Source: Mucilaginibacter endophyticus
GTDB taxonomy: Bacteria > Bacteroidota > Bacteroidia > Sphingobacteriales > Sphingobacteriaceae
Length of the DNA: 64,000 bases
Direction: 5' to 3'
Assembly: GCF_003351025.1 (NCBI RefSeq)
Contig: NZ_QPCG01000003.1
Location: 326,355 to 390,354, forward strand
The notes beneath the pieces were generated by a model. That model was not told where the DNA came from, made no database searches, and was given only the letters and a program-made list of their open reading frames with translations. Numbering within the stretch: the stretch's first letter is position 1; every line of letters begins with the position of its first letter. Positions 35,022-43,607 of this stretch are shown here, piece after piece. A program made the translations under genes and the position numbers.

Positions 35022-37808
35022 TTATTTCCCCGAAAAGTCGAAATACAGGTTCAGCGAAAGCGCGTCTTCTATATTCCTGTCGTAATTAAAATATTGGTTC
35101 TTTTGTCCGCCCGGGCCTAGCTTTTCAGGCTTTTGCGATTTGGTGCCTATTGGCGTGATACCATGCATAAACGAGATATCACCCGATGGAAAAGCCGGAG
35201 CTGTATTGTAAACCTTTGCAGGGTTTGCCGGCGTGAACAGACGCATAAAAACATCGCGACTATTGCATACAATAGTTACAGGTTGCCCCGTGGTTTCCAG
35301 TTTCATCCAGTACAGGTTGGAGTAATAGCCTTTAAACTCAGGATAAACAACCTTGCCCTGCCCTGTTATGGTATTGTTGTAGGTTTTATCCCATACGCCC
35401 AGCGAAGTACCCTTCATGCGGTTTTTCCATACGCGGTAAGGGCCATCGCCCATGTAAGTAATGCATTTGATCTCTTTTTCGGGGAAGGAGAAATTAACAC
35501 CCATTAGCGTAGCATCCTCGCCAATTGGCCAGTATTTAAGATCAAGCTGCACCCAGCCCGATGGGTAGATAATCCATTTCAGTAATGGCTCTGATTTTTT
35601 AGGCGGGAATACCGCTTCAACTACCAGGTTGTCTGCTTCGTAATGATAGCTGAGTTTTTCAAAACCTGTTTGATCCTGTCCTTCAACCAAAACAGGGCCG
35701 TTGTTAAAAGGAATATCACCTTTAGCATTTTTTACACTAACCAATATGCCCGAATTACGGTTAAACGCCAGTTCGATCCCGTTGCCGGTTTTTACTTTAT
35801 ACAGCGAGTCCGTTTCGGTAATTACAGCTTTACTTCCACCTGTTTTGGTAATGATGCGGTTAGTGATTTGATCATGGTTGCTTACCGGGAAACTCCAGGT
35901 AAACAGCTCGTGCTTGTTTATATCAAAAGCCGATATATACAGCACATTATAATTTTGCCATTCTTTAGGTAATTGCAACTGCAAATTTCCATACTGACCG
36001 GGCGCAACATCTGGCGATGCGATAGTACCGGTTTTGCTTGTTGATCCGGAACCGTTAAGCGTTGCCAGCTTATAGCTGAATTTGCATTGCTTGAGGTTGG
36101 TATAGGCGTACCTATTCTCTAAACGAAGCATACCGTTAAACGCGGGAGTTATTTCGCGGGGCTCGAGGTAAACAGGGCTCCAGATTTCCTTAATAGCGTA
36201 ATAGCTACCTTCTTTTTCGTGGTAAGGGCCTACTATACCGTCGGGACCATGATCTCCGTCGCTATCTAACTCGCCGTTTTTATCTGTACGGACTACGGCT
36301 TCATCGGCAAAATCCCAGATAAAACCGCCGGCCGAAATTGGGGTATGCCACATCTGTTTCCAGAAATCATCCAGTCCGGCACCGCCGCCGCCATCATATA
36401 GGCCGTGTAAAAACTCGGTCGGGAAAAATACGTCATGCCCGTTTATGCCCGTATTGGTACCGTAGTCATAGTTGATATAATGCTGCGTATTTGTTCCGTG
36501 AAAAATCCCCCAGGGATGGATGAGCGGGCGTTTTTGAATATCCAGTTCATCAAACCAATGATCGAGGCTAAAGTTAAATCCACCTTCGTTGCCGTTATCC
36601 CATATCACGATGGAGGGATGATTAATATCTTTCTCGATTAGTTCTTTGGTCAATTTCGATCCTACCACATCATCATAGGCATGGTGCCAGCCGGTGAGCT
36701 CATCCAATACAAAAAGGCCTAATGAATCGCACACGTCCAGAAAATGATCATCGGGCGGGTAATGCGACATACGCACCGCGTTCATGTTCATATCTTTCAT
36801 GAGCTGAACATCTTCGATACTTACTTTTTTACTTAAGGCCCTGCCTGTAGTTGGCCAGAACGAATGGCGGTTTACCCCTTTAAATTTGATCTTGACATTA
36901 TTTACATAAATGCCATCATGTTCCCTCAACTCAACCGTACGGAAGCCGATACGTTGTTTTACGGCGTGAACAGGCTTGCCATTTTCATTCAGCGTAAACA
37001 CCACATTATACAGGTTAGGAAACTCCGGCGACCATATTTGGGGGGAAGCAACATGCGTACTGATATTGACAACGGTATCACCCGCGTTAACTTTTACAGA
37101 AAAAGGAGCGCCAAACTTCTGCCCTGCTAACGTATACACCTGCCCGGTTACCGTGCCGATTTTTACAGATGCCAGTTTCAGCTGTGCTTTTAAATTACCA
37201 TTGGCTTTTGCATCAACGGCATAATAGCTGATGTGTGATTTAGGTGCCGCCTCCAAAAATACCGGTCTGAAAATTCCGCCGAAGATCCAGAAATCACCTT
37301 TGCGTTCGGCGGCGTTTACTGATGCATTGGCAGAGTGCTTGGATACTGTTACCTCCAGCAGATTTGATTTTCCGTAATTGAGCAAAGCGCTTACCTCGTA
37401 TTTAAAGCGATAAAATGATCCCTGGTGAATCGCCCCTGCCGATTTGCCGTTCAGCTTCACTTCGGTATCGGTCATGGAGCCATCAAAAACAATATTGATA
37501 GTCTTACCCTGCCATGATGCAGGCACACTAAACTCGTATTTATATAACCCTTGCTCCCTGCCCTTTAAACTATCTTTTGCAAGCCCATAATTGTACTTAC
37601 CAAAACCCTGAAACTCCCAGTTTGATGGCACCGGAATGGTTGTCCATTTGCCAGAATTGTTGCCCGCGGTACAGTAAAACTGCCAGTTTACGGTATGGTC
37701 GCTCCCAGTGCCGGACAGGAATACCTTTTGTGTTTCCTGGGCAAGGCTTACCGACCAGTTGATAACAAACAGTAAGGCAATCCATATTTTAAAGCAGGCA
37801 GATCTCAT
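35022..37808 (-). CDS. GH2 glycosidase (beta-glucuronidase/galactosidase type)
   Basis: A 928-aa exported enzyme with signal peptide (NWSVSLAQ). Jelly-roll and Ig-like domains precede a TIM barrel with GVNRHSFWP, MNAVRMSHYP and the acid/base Glu in DNGNEGGF; the nucleophile is probably the Glu in PTEFLHG. The spacing and C-terminal 300 residues differ from the LacZ-type gene at 16969, so the two GH2 enzymes likely cut different linkages. RG-II side chains contain both beta-galactosyl and beta-glucuronosyl units. The sugar specificity is unresolved. Confidence 0.9.
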   Translation of the reverse strand: MRSACFKIWIALLFVINWSVSLAQETQKVFLSGTGSDHTVNWQFYCTAGNNSGKWTTIPVPSNWEFQGFGKYNYGLAKDSLKGREQGLYKYEFSVPASWQGKTINIVFDGSMTDTEVKLNGKSAGAIHQGSFYRFKYEVSALLNYGKSNLLEVTVSKHSANASVNAAERKGDFWIFGGIFRPVFLEAAPKSHISYYAVDAKANGNLKAQLKLASVKIGTVTGQVYTLAGQKFGAPFSVKVNAGDTVVNISTHVASPQIWSPEFPNLYNVVFTLNENGKPVHAVKQRIGFRTVELREHDGIYVNNVKIKFKGVNRHSFWPTTGRALSKKVSIEDVQLMKDMNMNAVRMSHYPPDDHFLDVCDSLGLFVLDELTGWHHAYDDVVGSKLTKELIEKDINHPSIVIWDNGNEGGFNFSLDHWFDELDIQKRPLIHPWGIFHGTNTQHYINYDYGTNTGINGHDVFFPTEFLHGLYDGGGGAGLDDFWKQMWHTPISAGGFIWDFADEAVVRTDKNGELDSDGDHGPDGIVGPYHEKEGSYYAIKEIWSPVYLEPREITPAFNGMLRLENRYAYTNLKQCKFSYKLATLNGSGSTSKTGTIASPDVAPGQYGNLQLQLPKEWQNYNVLYISAFDINKHELFTWSFPVSNHDQITNRIITKTGGSKAVITETDSLYKVKTGNGIELAFNRNSGILVSVKNAKGDIPFNNGPVLVEGQDQTGFEKLSYHYEADNLVVEAVFPPKKSEPLLKWIIYPSGWVQLDLKYWPIGEDATLMGVNFSFPEKEIKCITYMGDGPYRVWKNRMKGTSLGVWDKTYNNTITGQGKVVYPEFKGYYSNLYWMKLETTGQPVTIVCNSRDVFMRLFTPANPAKVYNTAPAFPSGDISFMHGITPIGTKSQKPEKLGPGGQKNQYFNYDRNIEDALSLNLYFDFSGK

Positions 37809-37816
37809 TAGTATAT

Positions 37817-39274
37817 TCAGTTAGCAGTTAAAGTAAATTTCAGCGGGTTATCTGTGCGGAATGGCGCAGCAGGCAAACCATCTTTGTTATAAAAATTGGG
37901 CTGTGCGGTTTCTGACCAGGCAAAGCGCACGACTACAGGTTTGGCAACCGATGCGGCCGATACTTCAACCGTATTTCCTTTTATAGTGGCTGTGGCCGCG
38001 ACAAAATTCCCGTCAGCACCGGCAATGGTGAAATCAGTAAGAGGTTTACCATCGTGGCTTACCAAGCCAGCGCCCACATGATCAAACTCAAGGATGATCT
38101 TATCGCCGCTTATCTTCATGCTTTTATATACCGGGCCCGAAAAAATCACCCGTTGCTTGTAGGTATTGGCCAGGGCCTGCAGTTCAAGCCTCCTGCCTAT
38201 TTCCCATTTAAATGGCGGGTGAATATTTTTAAGATCATCGTTTAAATCGGTAGTGATGATCATGCCTGTATGCGGAACCTGCAGCGCAGCGGTTTGTGCC
38301 TCACGAAATTCGGGCTCGGTAAATGGCGTATAGGTTACGGGGCCTTTTCCCTGGGTATAGTAATACGGTGCTATCTGTACATAGTAAAACGGCAATGTTT
38401 TATCGCCCCAGAGCTTGCGCCAGTTATTGATCAGCGCCTCCATCTTGTAGGTGTAGCTGATGGTTTCACCTAAAAAGCAGGCGCTTTCGCCCTGGTACCA
38501 TAAAAAACCTTTAAGCGCAAAGGGCGCGACAGGTTCAATCATTTTGGCATAAAACTTACCCGGATCGCCATCAATTTTAATATTGTTGGCCTTGAAATAA
38601 GGAATAGCATCAAAACCTTCCTGCGATACCCAGGGCTCGATCCTACTACCGCTTACCGCCGATGAAATAATACCTACCGGTACATTCAGATCATGCTGTA
38701 AGTTTTTGGCGAAGAAATACCCCGCCGCCGAAAATGCCCGCAAAGCCGAATCTTCGGCTACGCTCCATCCAGAATGGGTTGAATCGGGCTTTAACAAATT
38801 TTTCTGGGTAACCAGGAAAATCCTGATCTGCGGGTTATGCGCGTGGTCCAGTTCGTCAACCGGTGAGTTTGCGGTGCTGGTATCCGGCTTTTTCACCTTG
38901 CTGTTCTTGCGCATTTCGTACTGCATGTTTGATTGGCCGGAGCAAAGCCACACCTCACCCACCAGTATATTTTGCAGTTGAATGATATTTGTACCAGATA
39001 TGGTCAGTGTTGCGGGTTTAGCAGATGCCGGCATCGCGTCAAGCTTTACCATCCATTTGCCCGCTGCATCAGCTGGAGTTGTTTTGGTTTGCTTATTGAA
39101 CTTTACCGTTACCTTTTCGCCGGGCGACGCGGTGCCCCAAACAGGTACAGGTGCATTGCGCTGCAATACCATATTGTTGCCCAATACTTTGGGCAAAACT
39201 ACCTCCGCCCCGGCAACCCCGGAACTTAGCAGGCAGACCGTTAACCAACAATATTTTATCAGGCGCGGCATCAT
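37817..39274 (-). CDS. Second exported SGNH esterase, SASA family
   Basis: A 485-aa exported esterase with signal peptide (SSGVAGAEV boundary). The nucleophile block GEVWLCSGQSNMQYEM is near residue 105 and GFLWYQGESACF near 260. It starts one base into the stop codon of the propeller gene (TAATG), so it is translationally coupled to it. A role in removing O-acetyl groups from pectic side chains before glycosidase action is likely. It shares family but not close sequence with the esterase at 7553. Confidence 0.9.
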   Translation of the reverse strand: MMPRLIKYCWLTVCLLSSGVAGAEVVLPKVLGNNMVLQRNAPVPVWGTASPGEKVTVKFNKQTKTTPADAAGKWMVKLDAMPASAKPATLTISGTNIIQLQNILVGEVWLCSGQSNMQYEMRKNSKVKKPDTSTANSPVDELDHAHNPQIRIFLVTQKNLLKPDSTHSGWSVAEDSALRAFSAAGYFFAKNLQHDLNVPVGIISSAVSGSRIEPWVSQEGFDAIPYFKANNIKIDGDPGKFYAKMIEPVAPFALKGFLWYQGESACFLGETISYTYKMEALINNWRKLWGDKTLPFYYVQIAPYYYTQGKGPVTYTPFTEPEFREAQTAALQVPHTGMIITTDLNDDLKNIHPPFKWEIGRRLELQALANTYKQRVIFSGPVYKSMKISGDKIILEFDHVGAGLVSHDGKPLTDFTIAGADGNFVAATATIKGNTVEVSAASVAKPVVVRFAWSETAQPNFYNKDGLPAAPFRTDNPLKFTLTAN

Positions 39275-41109
39275 TAGTAATTACTTGTTTTAAATGATTT
39301 GATGTAGAAAACAGCTTGCTTCGCTGCTTCACCGGCGTTTGGCCGGTCGAAATCCTGATCGGTAGGTGTATCGGCATCCGGAAACCTACGGATATCCCCG
39401 GTACGGAAAACTACCCGGTTTACACTTAGCACCGGCGCGAAAAACAGGCCGGTAAGCACATCCTTGCCGTTTACATTCACCGTGTAAAAGCGGGTATCCG
39501 TATTGAGCCTGATGACTACGTGATATTGCGTACCGGCTTCATATTTCATGAAGTTTTTGTTGCGGTACCCGGCCTTGGTCCTGAACTGTCCCGCCGAATC
39601 AAGCGTAAGCCTGATAGCCGCTGTACCTTTTTCATCCTGAAATTCTATATCCAGCATACCTATATTGTTTTGCCCTGCAGTGATGGTGAAATCGGTCATT
39701 AATTTTTTAGAAACAGGCACAACACGTTCTGCTTTGGCAAAATCAAATGGGTCGCTGTCTTTTAGGGTTAACGCGCGTTTACCATCAGGCGACTTGTCGA
39801 TACTTGCTGGCGCCCACTGTGGGCTGTATGTGTTCCATTTCTCCAACTCCTTACCGGCAGGCAATTCGTTAAAAACCTCGTTGGCGTGCGTATCCGCTTT
39901 TTCGGTGACCGGCACCGGGATGGATGATACCCAAATATCCTCCTTGTTCATGCTGTAGGTCACCCAAAGCTTACCATCCGGCGGCGTTCCGTTTCCTTCT
40001 TCAATGCCACGTGTATATTGTGGCCCGTATGATTTATAAGCACCGCCATAACGCATGGTAGTTATCTCGCCGTTAACCAGTAGTAGATTAGTATAATCTA
40101 ATCCATCCTTACTAACGGACAAAGCCAGCGGCCAGCGGAACTCCGAGGGATTGTAAACCGTAGCGTATTTGCCGTCGGATGTGCGTTGTCCCCAGATTTT
40201 GGCATTGGCAGTTACAAAACGTGGCGCACGGGCAGCATTAGCAGGCCATGTTTTGCCGTTATCTGTGCTGATGGCGGTAAGCGCGTATTTCCATAGACCG
40301 ACAACGCGGCCATCGGGCAGGTGGTAGAAGTTAAATGCCTTATAATCCTTATGCAGCGGAATCAAGGGGTCTTTCCTGTCGGTTTCCTCAACCCATTGCA
40401 TCATCATTAACGGGTTGGCCATCAACTCGTCACAGGCCTGTACAAAACCTTTGTCCTTACTGGTTTTGTAAAAAGGATATGAGGTATTCTTTTCGTTCCA
40501 TTTAGGGTTGTAGTGAATAAAATATATCGGCCCAAATTTGCCGTTAGGTAAAACCTCACGCACCACACGGCCAATACCTAAACCATCGTTAGGGTCATCA
40601 TGACCATCTAAACAAATGCCATAAAAACCCAGTACCAGCAAGCGTTTTGACTTAGAAGTGTAAAAGCCCATACGCTGGTGCATTACCGAATACAGGTCTT
40701 TAGCCACGCCGGGATGCCCTTCTTTGGTGGTACCATCAGGTATTTTATATTGAGGAAAAACCACCGTAGGTTTCGACCAGGTTTCGCCATCTTTTGAGGT
40801 CATGAGCAGGGTTTGGCCCGGAGGCACGCTTTCGCCTACCTTGTCGCTCAGGTACTCTACATAAAAAGTACTGTTCCAGTAGGCCAGCATGGGCGCATGG
40901 TTATAGGTAAAACCAAAACCATCGGCCAGCTCCGGGTGTTCGCGGTTGGCCCTGAAGATCTGCTTACTGTGCACACCTATCACCGGGGTTAACTGCCCGT
41001 GATGATAATCAACATTGGCAACCGTATTGCCACTATAATGCACGGTATCCTGTGCATGGGCTATCCGGGCCATCGATATAAAAAACAATATGCTGATGAA
41101 CTTATTCAT
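39274..41109 (-). CDS. Exported sialidase-fold propeller with C-terminal LamG-like domain
   Basis: A 611-aa protein. The start at 41109 (MNKFISILF ... AHAQ) is chosen over a longer frame because it gives a proper signal peptide. Residues to about 390 form a beta-propeller with blades such as TSKDGETWSKPT, STDNGKTWPAN and VSKDGLDYTN. The last 200 residues (from about NEVFNELPAG) resemble a concanavalin/LamG-like sandwich with VRFRTGDIRR-like strands. Family GH143, the RG-II Dha hydrolase, is a sialidase-like propeller and a possible match. That was not testable here. It would supply the substrate of the 1665-7543 operon. Confidence 0.78.
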   Translation of the reverse strand: MNKFISILFFISMARIAHAQDTVHYSGNTVANVDYHHGQLTPVIGVHSKQIFRANREHPELADGFGFTYNHAPMLAYWNSTFYVEYLSDKVGESVPPGQTLLMTSKDGETWSKPTVVFPQYKIPDGTTKEGHPGVAKDLYSVMHQRMGFYTSKSKRLLVLGFYGICLDGHDDPNDGLGIGRVVREVLPNGKFGPIYFIHYNPKWNEKNTSYPFYKTSKDKGFVQACDELMANPLMMMQWVEETDRKDPLIPLHKDYKAFNFYHLPDGRVVGLWKYALTAISTDNGKTWPANAARAPRFVTANAKIWGQRTSDGKYATVYNPSEFRWPLALSVSKDGLDYTNLLLVNGEITTMRYGGAYKSYGPQYTRGIEEGNGTPPDGKLWVTYSMNKEDIWVSSIPVPVTEKADTHANEVFNELPAGKELEKWNTYSPQWAPASIDKSPDGKRALTLKDSDPFDFAKAERVVPVSKKLMTDFTITAGQNNIGMLDIEFQDEKGTAAIRLTLDSAGQFRTKAGYRNKNFMKYEAGTQYHVVIRLNTDTRFYTVNVNGKDVLTGLFFAPVLSVNRVVFRTGDIRRFPDADTPTDQDFDRPNAGEAAKQAVFYIKSFKTSNY

Positions 41110-42052
41110 GTTTAGCTGCTTTGGTTTGCCCGGCGGCTTGTAAAAGCTGCGCAAGCTGTTTTTTGGTAACTTTAAAAATGGTACCGTGCTTGTGTCCTGC
41201 CGGTACGCTTACGCTGTCGGCCAGGTCGGTAAAAGTTTTAAAGTCGGTTGTGCGCATAGCGCCATATCTTTTTAACCGGTACGAATCGTAATAGATCAGC
41301 CAGTTATCGCCTGCTTTGGTCATGCTCGGGCCTTCGCTGTAGGGCTCGGTAAACCTTGGCGTGTAATTGCTATATGGCCCCAGGGGATTATTGCCGAATG
41401 CCACCAGGATATTGCGATTAGGCCTTGTATTATCCTTCATCACCAGCGCGTAATCGTTTTTTGCCCGCTTTACAATCTCGGCATCAATCACACTAAAACC
41501 CGGATCAAGGAAAAGCTTTGAGGGACTGAAGGTTTTAAAATCTTTGGTTGTGGTATAGTAAAGTCGGTGATTGTTATTTTCATCCTCCTGCCCTTTCGGA
41601 AAACGGAACGGTACAGTTGAAGCCCATACGATAATAAAATACTTATTCTCCTCATCATAAAACAACTCCGGAGCCCAGGCATTCACTGCGGTAGGCTCGT
41701 TGGCCATTACCTCAATATGCTCTTCTGCCGACCAATGGATCAGGTCTTTTGAACTGGCATAACCAATACCTTTGTCGTTTTTCCAACCGGTTGTCCATAC
41801 CAGGTGATAAACCCCATCGGGGCCCTGAGCTATGGATGGGTCGCGCATGATTTTGGCATCGCCAACTTCCGGTTTAATGAAAATATGATCGATGGCGTTC
41901 CAGTGGTAAGCATCATTACTGTATAAAAAACGTAAACCTTCATTAGCAGGCTCATGAAACGACGTAAACAGGTACACGCTTTTACTGGCCTTGCATGAAA
42001 ACATCAACGCAATGGCCAACAATAAGGTGATATGTTTAATAATCCTTTTCAC
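41102..42052 (-). CDS. GH43-like five-bladed propeller lipoprotein
   Basis: A 316-aa protein with a hydrophobic leader ending in MFSCKAS, a relaxed lipobox. GH43-type catalytic acids are visible: Asp in MRDPSI, Glu in WAPELFYD and the pKa-modulating Asp/Glu in VIDAEIVK. Typical activities are alpha-L-arabinofuranosidase or related furanosidases/galactosidases on pectin side chains. It lies 2 bp after the GH140 gene and overlaps the propeller gene by 8 bp, so the three are one translational block. The exact subfamily was not assigned. Confidence 0.85.
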   Translation of the reverse strand: MKRIIKHITLLLAIALMFSCKASKSVYLFTSFHEPANEGLRFLYSNDAYHWNAIDHIFIKPEVGDAKIMRDPSIAQGPDGVYHLVWTTGWKNDKGIGYASSKDLIHWSAEEHIEVMANEPTAVNAWAPELFYDEENKYFIIVWASTVPFRFPKGQEDENNNHRLYYTTTKDFKTFSPSKLFLDPGFSVIDAEIVKRAKNDYALVMKDNTRPNRNILVAFGNNPLGPYSNYTPRFTEPYSEGPSMTKAGDNWLIYYDSYRLKRYGAMRTTDFKTFTDLADSVSVPAGHKHGTIFKVTKKQLAQLLQAAGQTKAAKHE

Positions 42053-42053
42053 T

Positions 42054-43436
42054 TTATATCGCGTCTATGATAAGCACCCAGTCGTTTCCGTTTGATACTT
42101 TACCGGGCGGCTTAAATTTGATTGTTTTAGCTTTCGCGAAAGTGCCAATAGCCGTAGTTTGCCCGTTGCGCGGGTTAAACCATGATGCTTTTAATTTTGC
42201 CCCCTCCAGTTTATCGGTATTGATATTGATCTCACGACCGGTGTAGGTATACACAAAAGCATAATTTTTACCACGGGTGGCGATCAGCCTGTTATATTTT
42301 TCGCCATTGTTACCCGCTATTATTGATTGATCGGGCACACGATCAAAATACGGGTGCGACAGCATCAGTTTTTTCAGGTAAACCATCTGCTTAGCTCCCG
42401 GATCATTAACCGAATTATACCAGTAGCCTTTTGAACCATACGCAGTGCCTTTATCGGTTGGCTTGTGCATTTGCATCACATCATTATCGCCATAAGTATA
42501 TCCGCAAGCTCCTGCAAAAACCGACCAGTAGCCATAACGCCTTACATCGGCAGCAATCCATCGGGGTAGCTTAATATCATGTAATCCGTAAGGAATTTTT
42601 TCGTAGGATGGTTCGGCATCAAGCGTTGGTTTTGCAGGCGATAGATTGTAATCCGTTTGCACATAGCGCCAATTGTCTTCGCCATATTTTAAATCTTTTT
42701 TGGAGGTGTCCTGCGCATAGGTGCGATGGCCGGATTGGAAGCAATTGAAATCTAACCAATTCTCGTTATGAAACCATTTTGATGATTGCGTGCGGCCTCG
42801 CGGGTGATAGGTTACCAGGTGCGTTCTATCCAGATCATGCAGCGTATTACCTATCGCATTCCAGGTTTTTAATGAATCGGAACCGGCAATATCGCCACCA
42901 TTCATCCAGATCACATTCGGCCGGTCACGATATCTTTTGGCCAAAAATTCGGCATAGATCTTTGCTTTATCAGCACCAATATGGCCTTCCTTCACAACCG
43001 ATCCCCAAACAGGAACCAAGGCAACGTATAATCCTTTTTCTGCAGCTTTGGTGATGATCCAGTCGATATGATCCCAGTAATCATACTCGTTTCCTTTACC
43101 AAAGTTATTGCCGGGAGTTGTTTTTGGTTGAGCAATGTTTTTATTACTTAGCGCAGAATCCCCGTAGGCATTGGTTTCTTTAATGCTGTGCAATACCATC
43201 ACCTGTATCACGTTAAAGCCCTGTTTTGAGCGAGTATCAAGATACTGTTCTGCTTCTTCTCTTTTCAGTTTGGAGAATAACAACCAGCCTGTATCACCCA
43301 GCCAAAAAAACGGCTTATCCCCGGCCATGAAATAGCGGTGATTGGTGGATATGCTTAAACGCGGCATTTCCTCATTGCTTTTGAAAGCAAAAAGCAAACA
43401 GGCGATGGCAATTAGTATGGTAGATTTTTTAAGCAT
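42054..43436 (-). CDS. GH140 apiosidase-like enzyme (DUF4038)
   Basis: A 460-aa exported TIM-barrel enzyme. The ATG at 43436 (MLKKSTILIAIACLLF) is chosen because the longer frame from 43517 runs through a palindromic repeat. The DUF4038 pattern is clear: HRYFMAGDKPFFWLGDTGW, FNVIQVMVLH, IWMNGGDIAG with a candidate acid and TLDAEPSYE with a candidate nucleophile. The end (GREININTDK ... WFNPRNGQ) is the small putative collagen-binding-like domain of this family. GH140 was founded on the enzyme that frees D-apiose side chains from the galacturonan backbone of RG-II. This is the strongest single marker of RG-II as target. Confidence 0.88.
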   Translation of the reverse strand: MLKKSTILIAIACLLFAFKSNEEMPRLSISTNHRYFMAGDKPFFWLGDTGWLLFSKLKREEAEQYLDTRSKQGFNVIQVMVLHSIKETNAYGDSALSNKNIAQPKTTPGNNFGKGNEYDYWDHIDWIITKAAEKGLYVALVPVWGSVVKEGHIGADKAKIYAEFLAKRYRDRPNVIWMNGGDIAGSDSLKTWNAIGNTLHDLDRTHLVTYHPRGRTQSSKWFHNENWLDFNCFQSGHRTYAQDTSKKDLKYGEDNWRYVQTDYNLSPAKPTLDAEPSYEKIPYGLHDIKLPRWIAADVRRYGYWSVFAGACGYTYGDNDVMQMHKPTDKGTAYGSKGYWYNSVNDPGAKQMVYLKKLMLSHPYFDRVPDQSIIAGNNGEKYNRLIATRGKNYAFVYTYTGREININTDKLEGAKLKASWFNPRNGQTTAIGTFAKAKTIKFKPPGKVSNGNDWVLIIDAI

Positions 43437-43456
43437 AGTATAGTAACATTTATAAG

Positions 43457-43566
43457 TTCCCCTCTTGAGAGGGGGCGCGTTGGGTTGAGCATTGGCAGGG
43501 GTGTGTTTCGCACGCATTTATTATCGCTTTGTTAAACACACCCCTTCGCCCCTCTCGAGAGGGGAA
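43457..43566. repeat. Nested palindromic element, CCCCTCTTGAGAGGGG family, copy 1
   Basis: Outer arms 43457-43474 and 43549-43566 are inverted copies built on CCCCTCT(T/C)GAGAGGGG. An inner pair GGGTGTGTTT (about 43498-43507) and AAACACACCC (about 43534-43543) is nested inside. The same element occurs at 58726-58835. It separates the beta-helix gene from the GH140 gene, and no terminator-like T run is present. Confidence 0.85.
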
Positions 43567-43607
43567 TCGCGCGAGCCCTCCGTTTTTTATTTATATTTTT
43601 TAATCAT

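Noticed and set aside
43437..43517. N-terminal extension of the GH140-like gene
   Set aside because: It is encoded by part of a palindromic repeat and precedes a clear signal peptide start.
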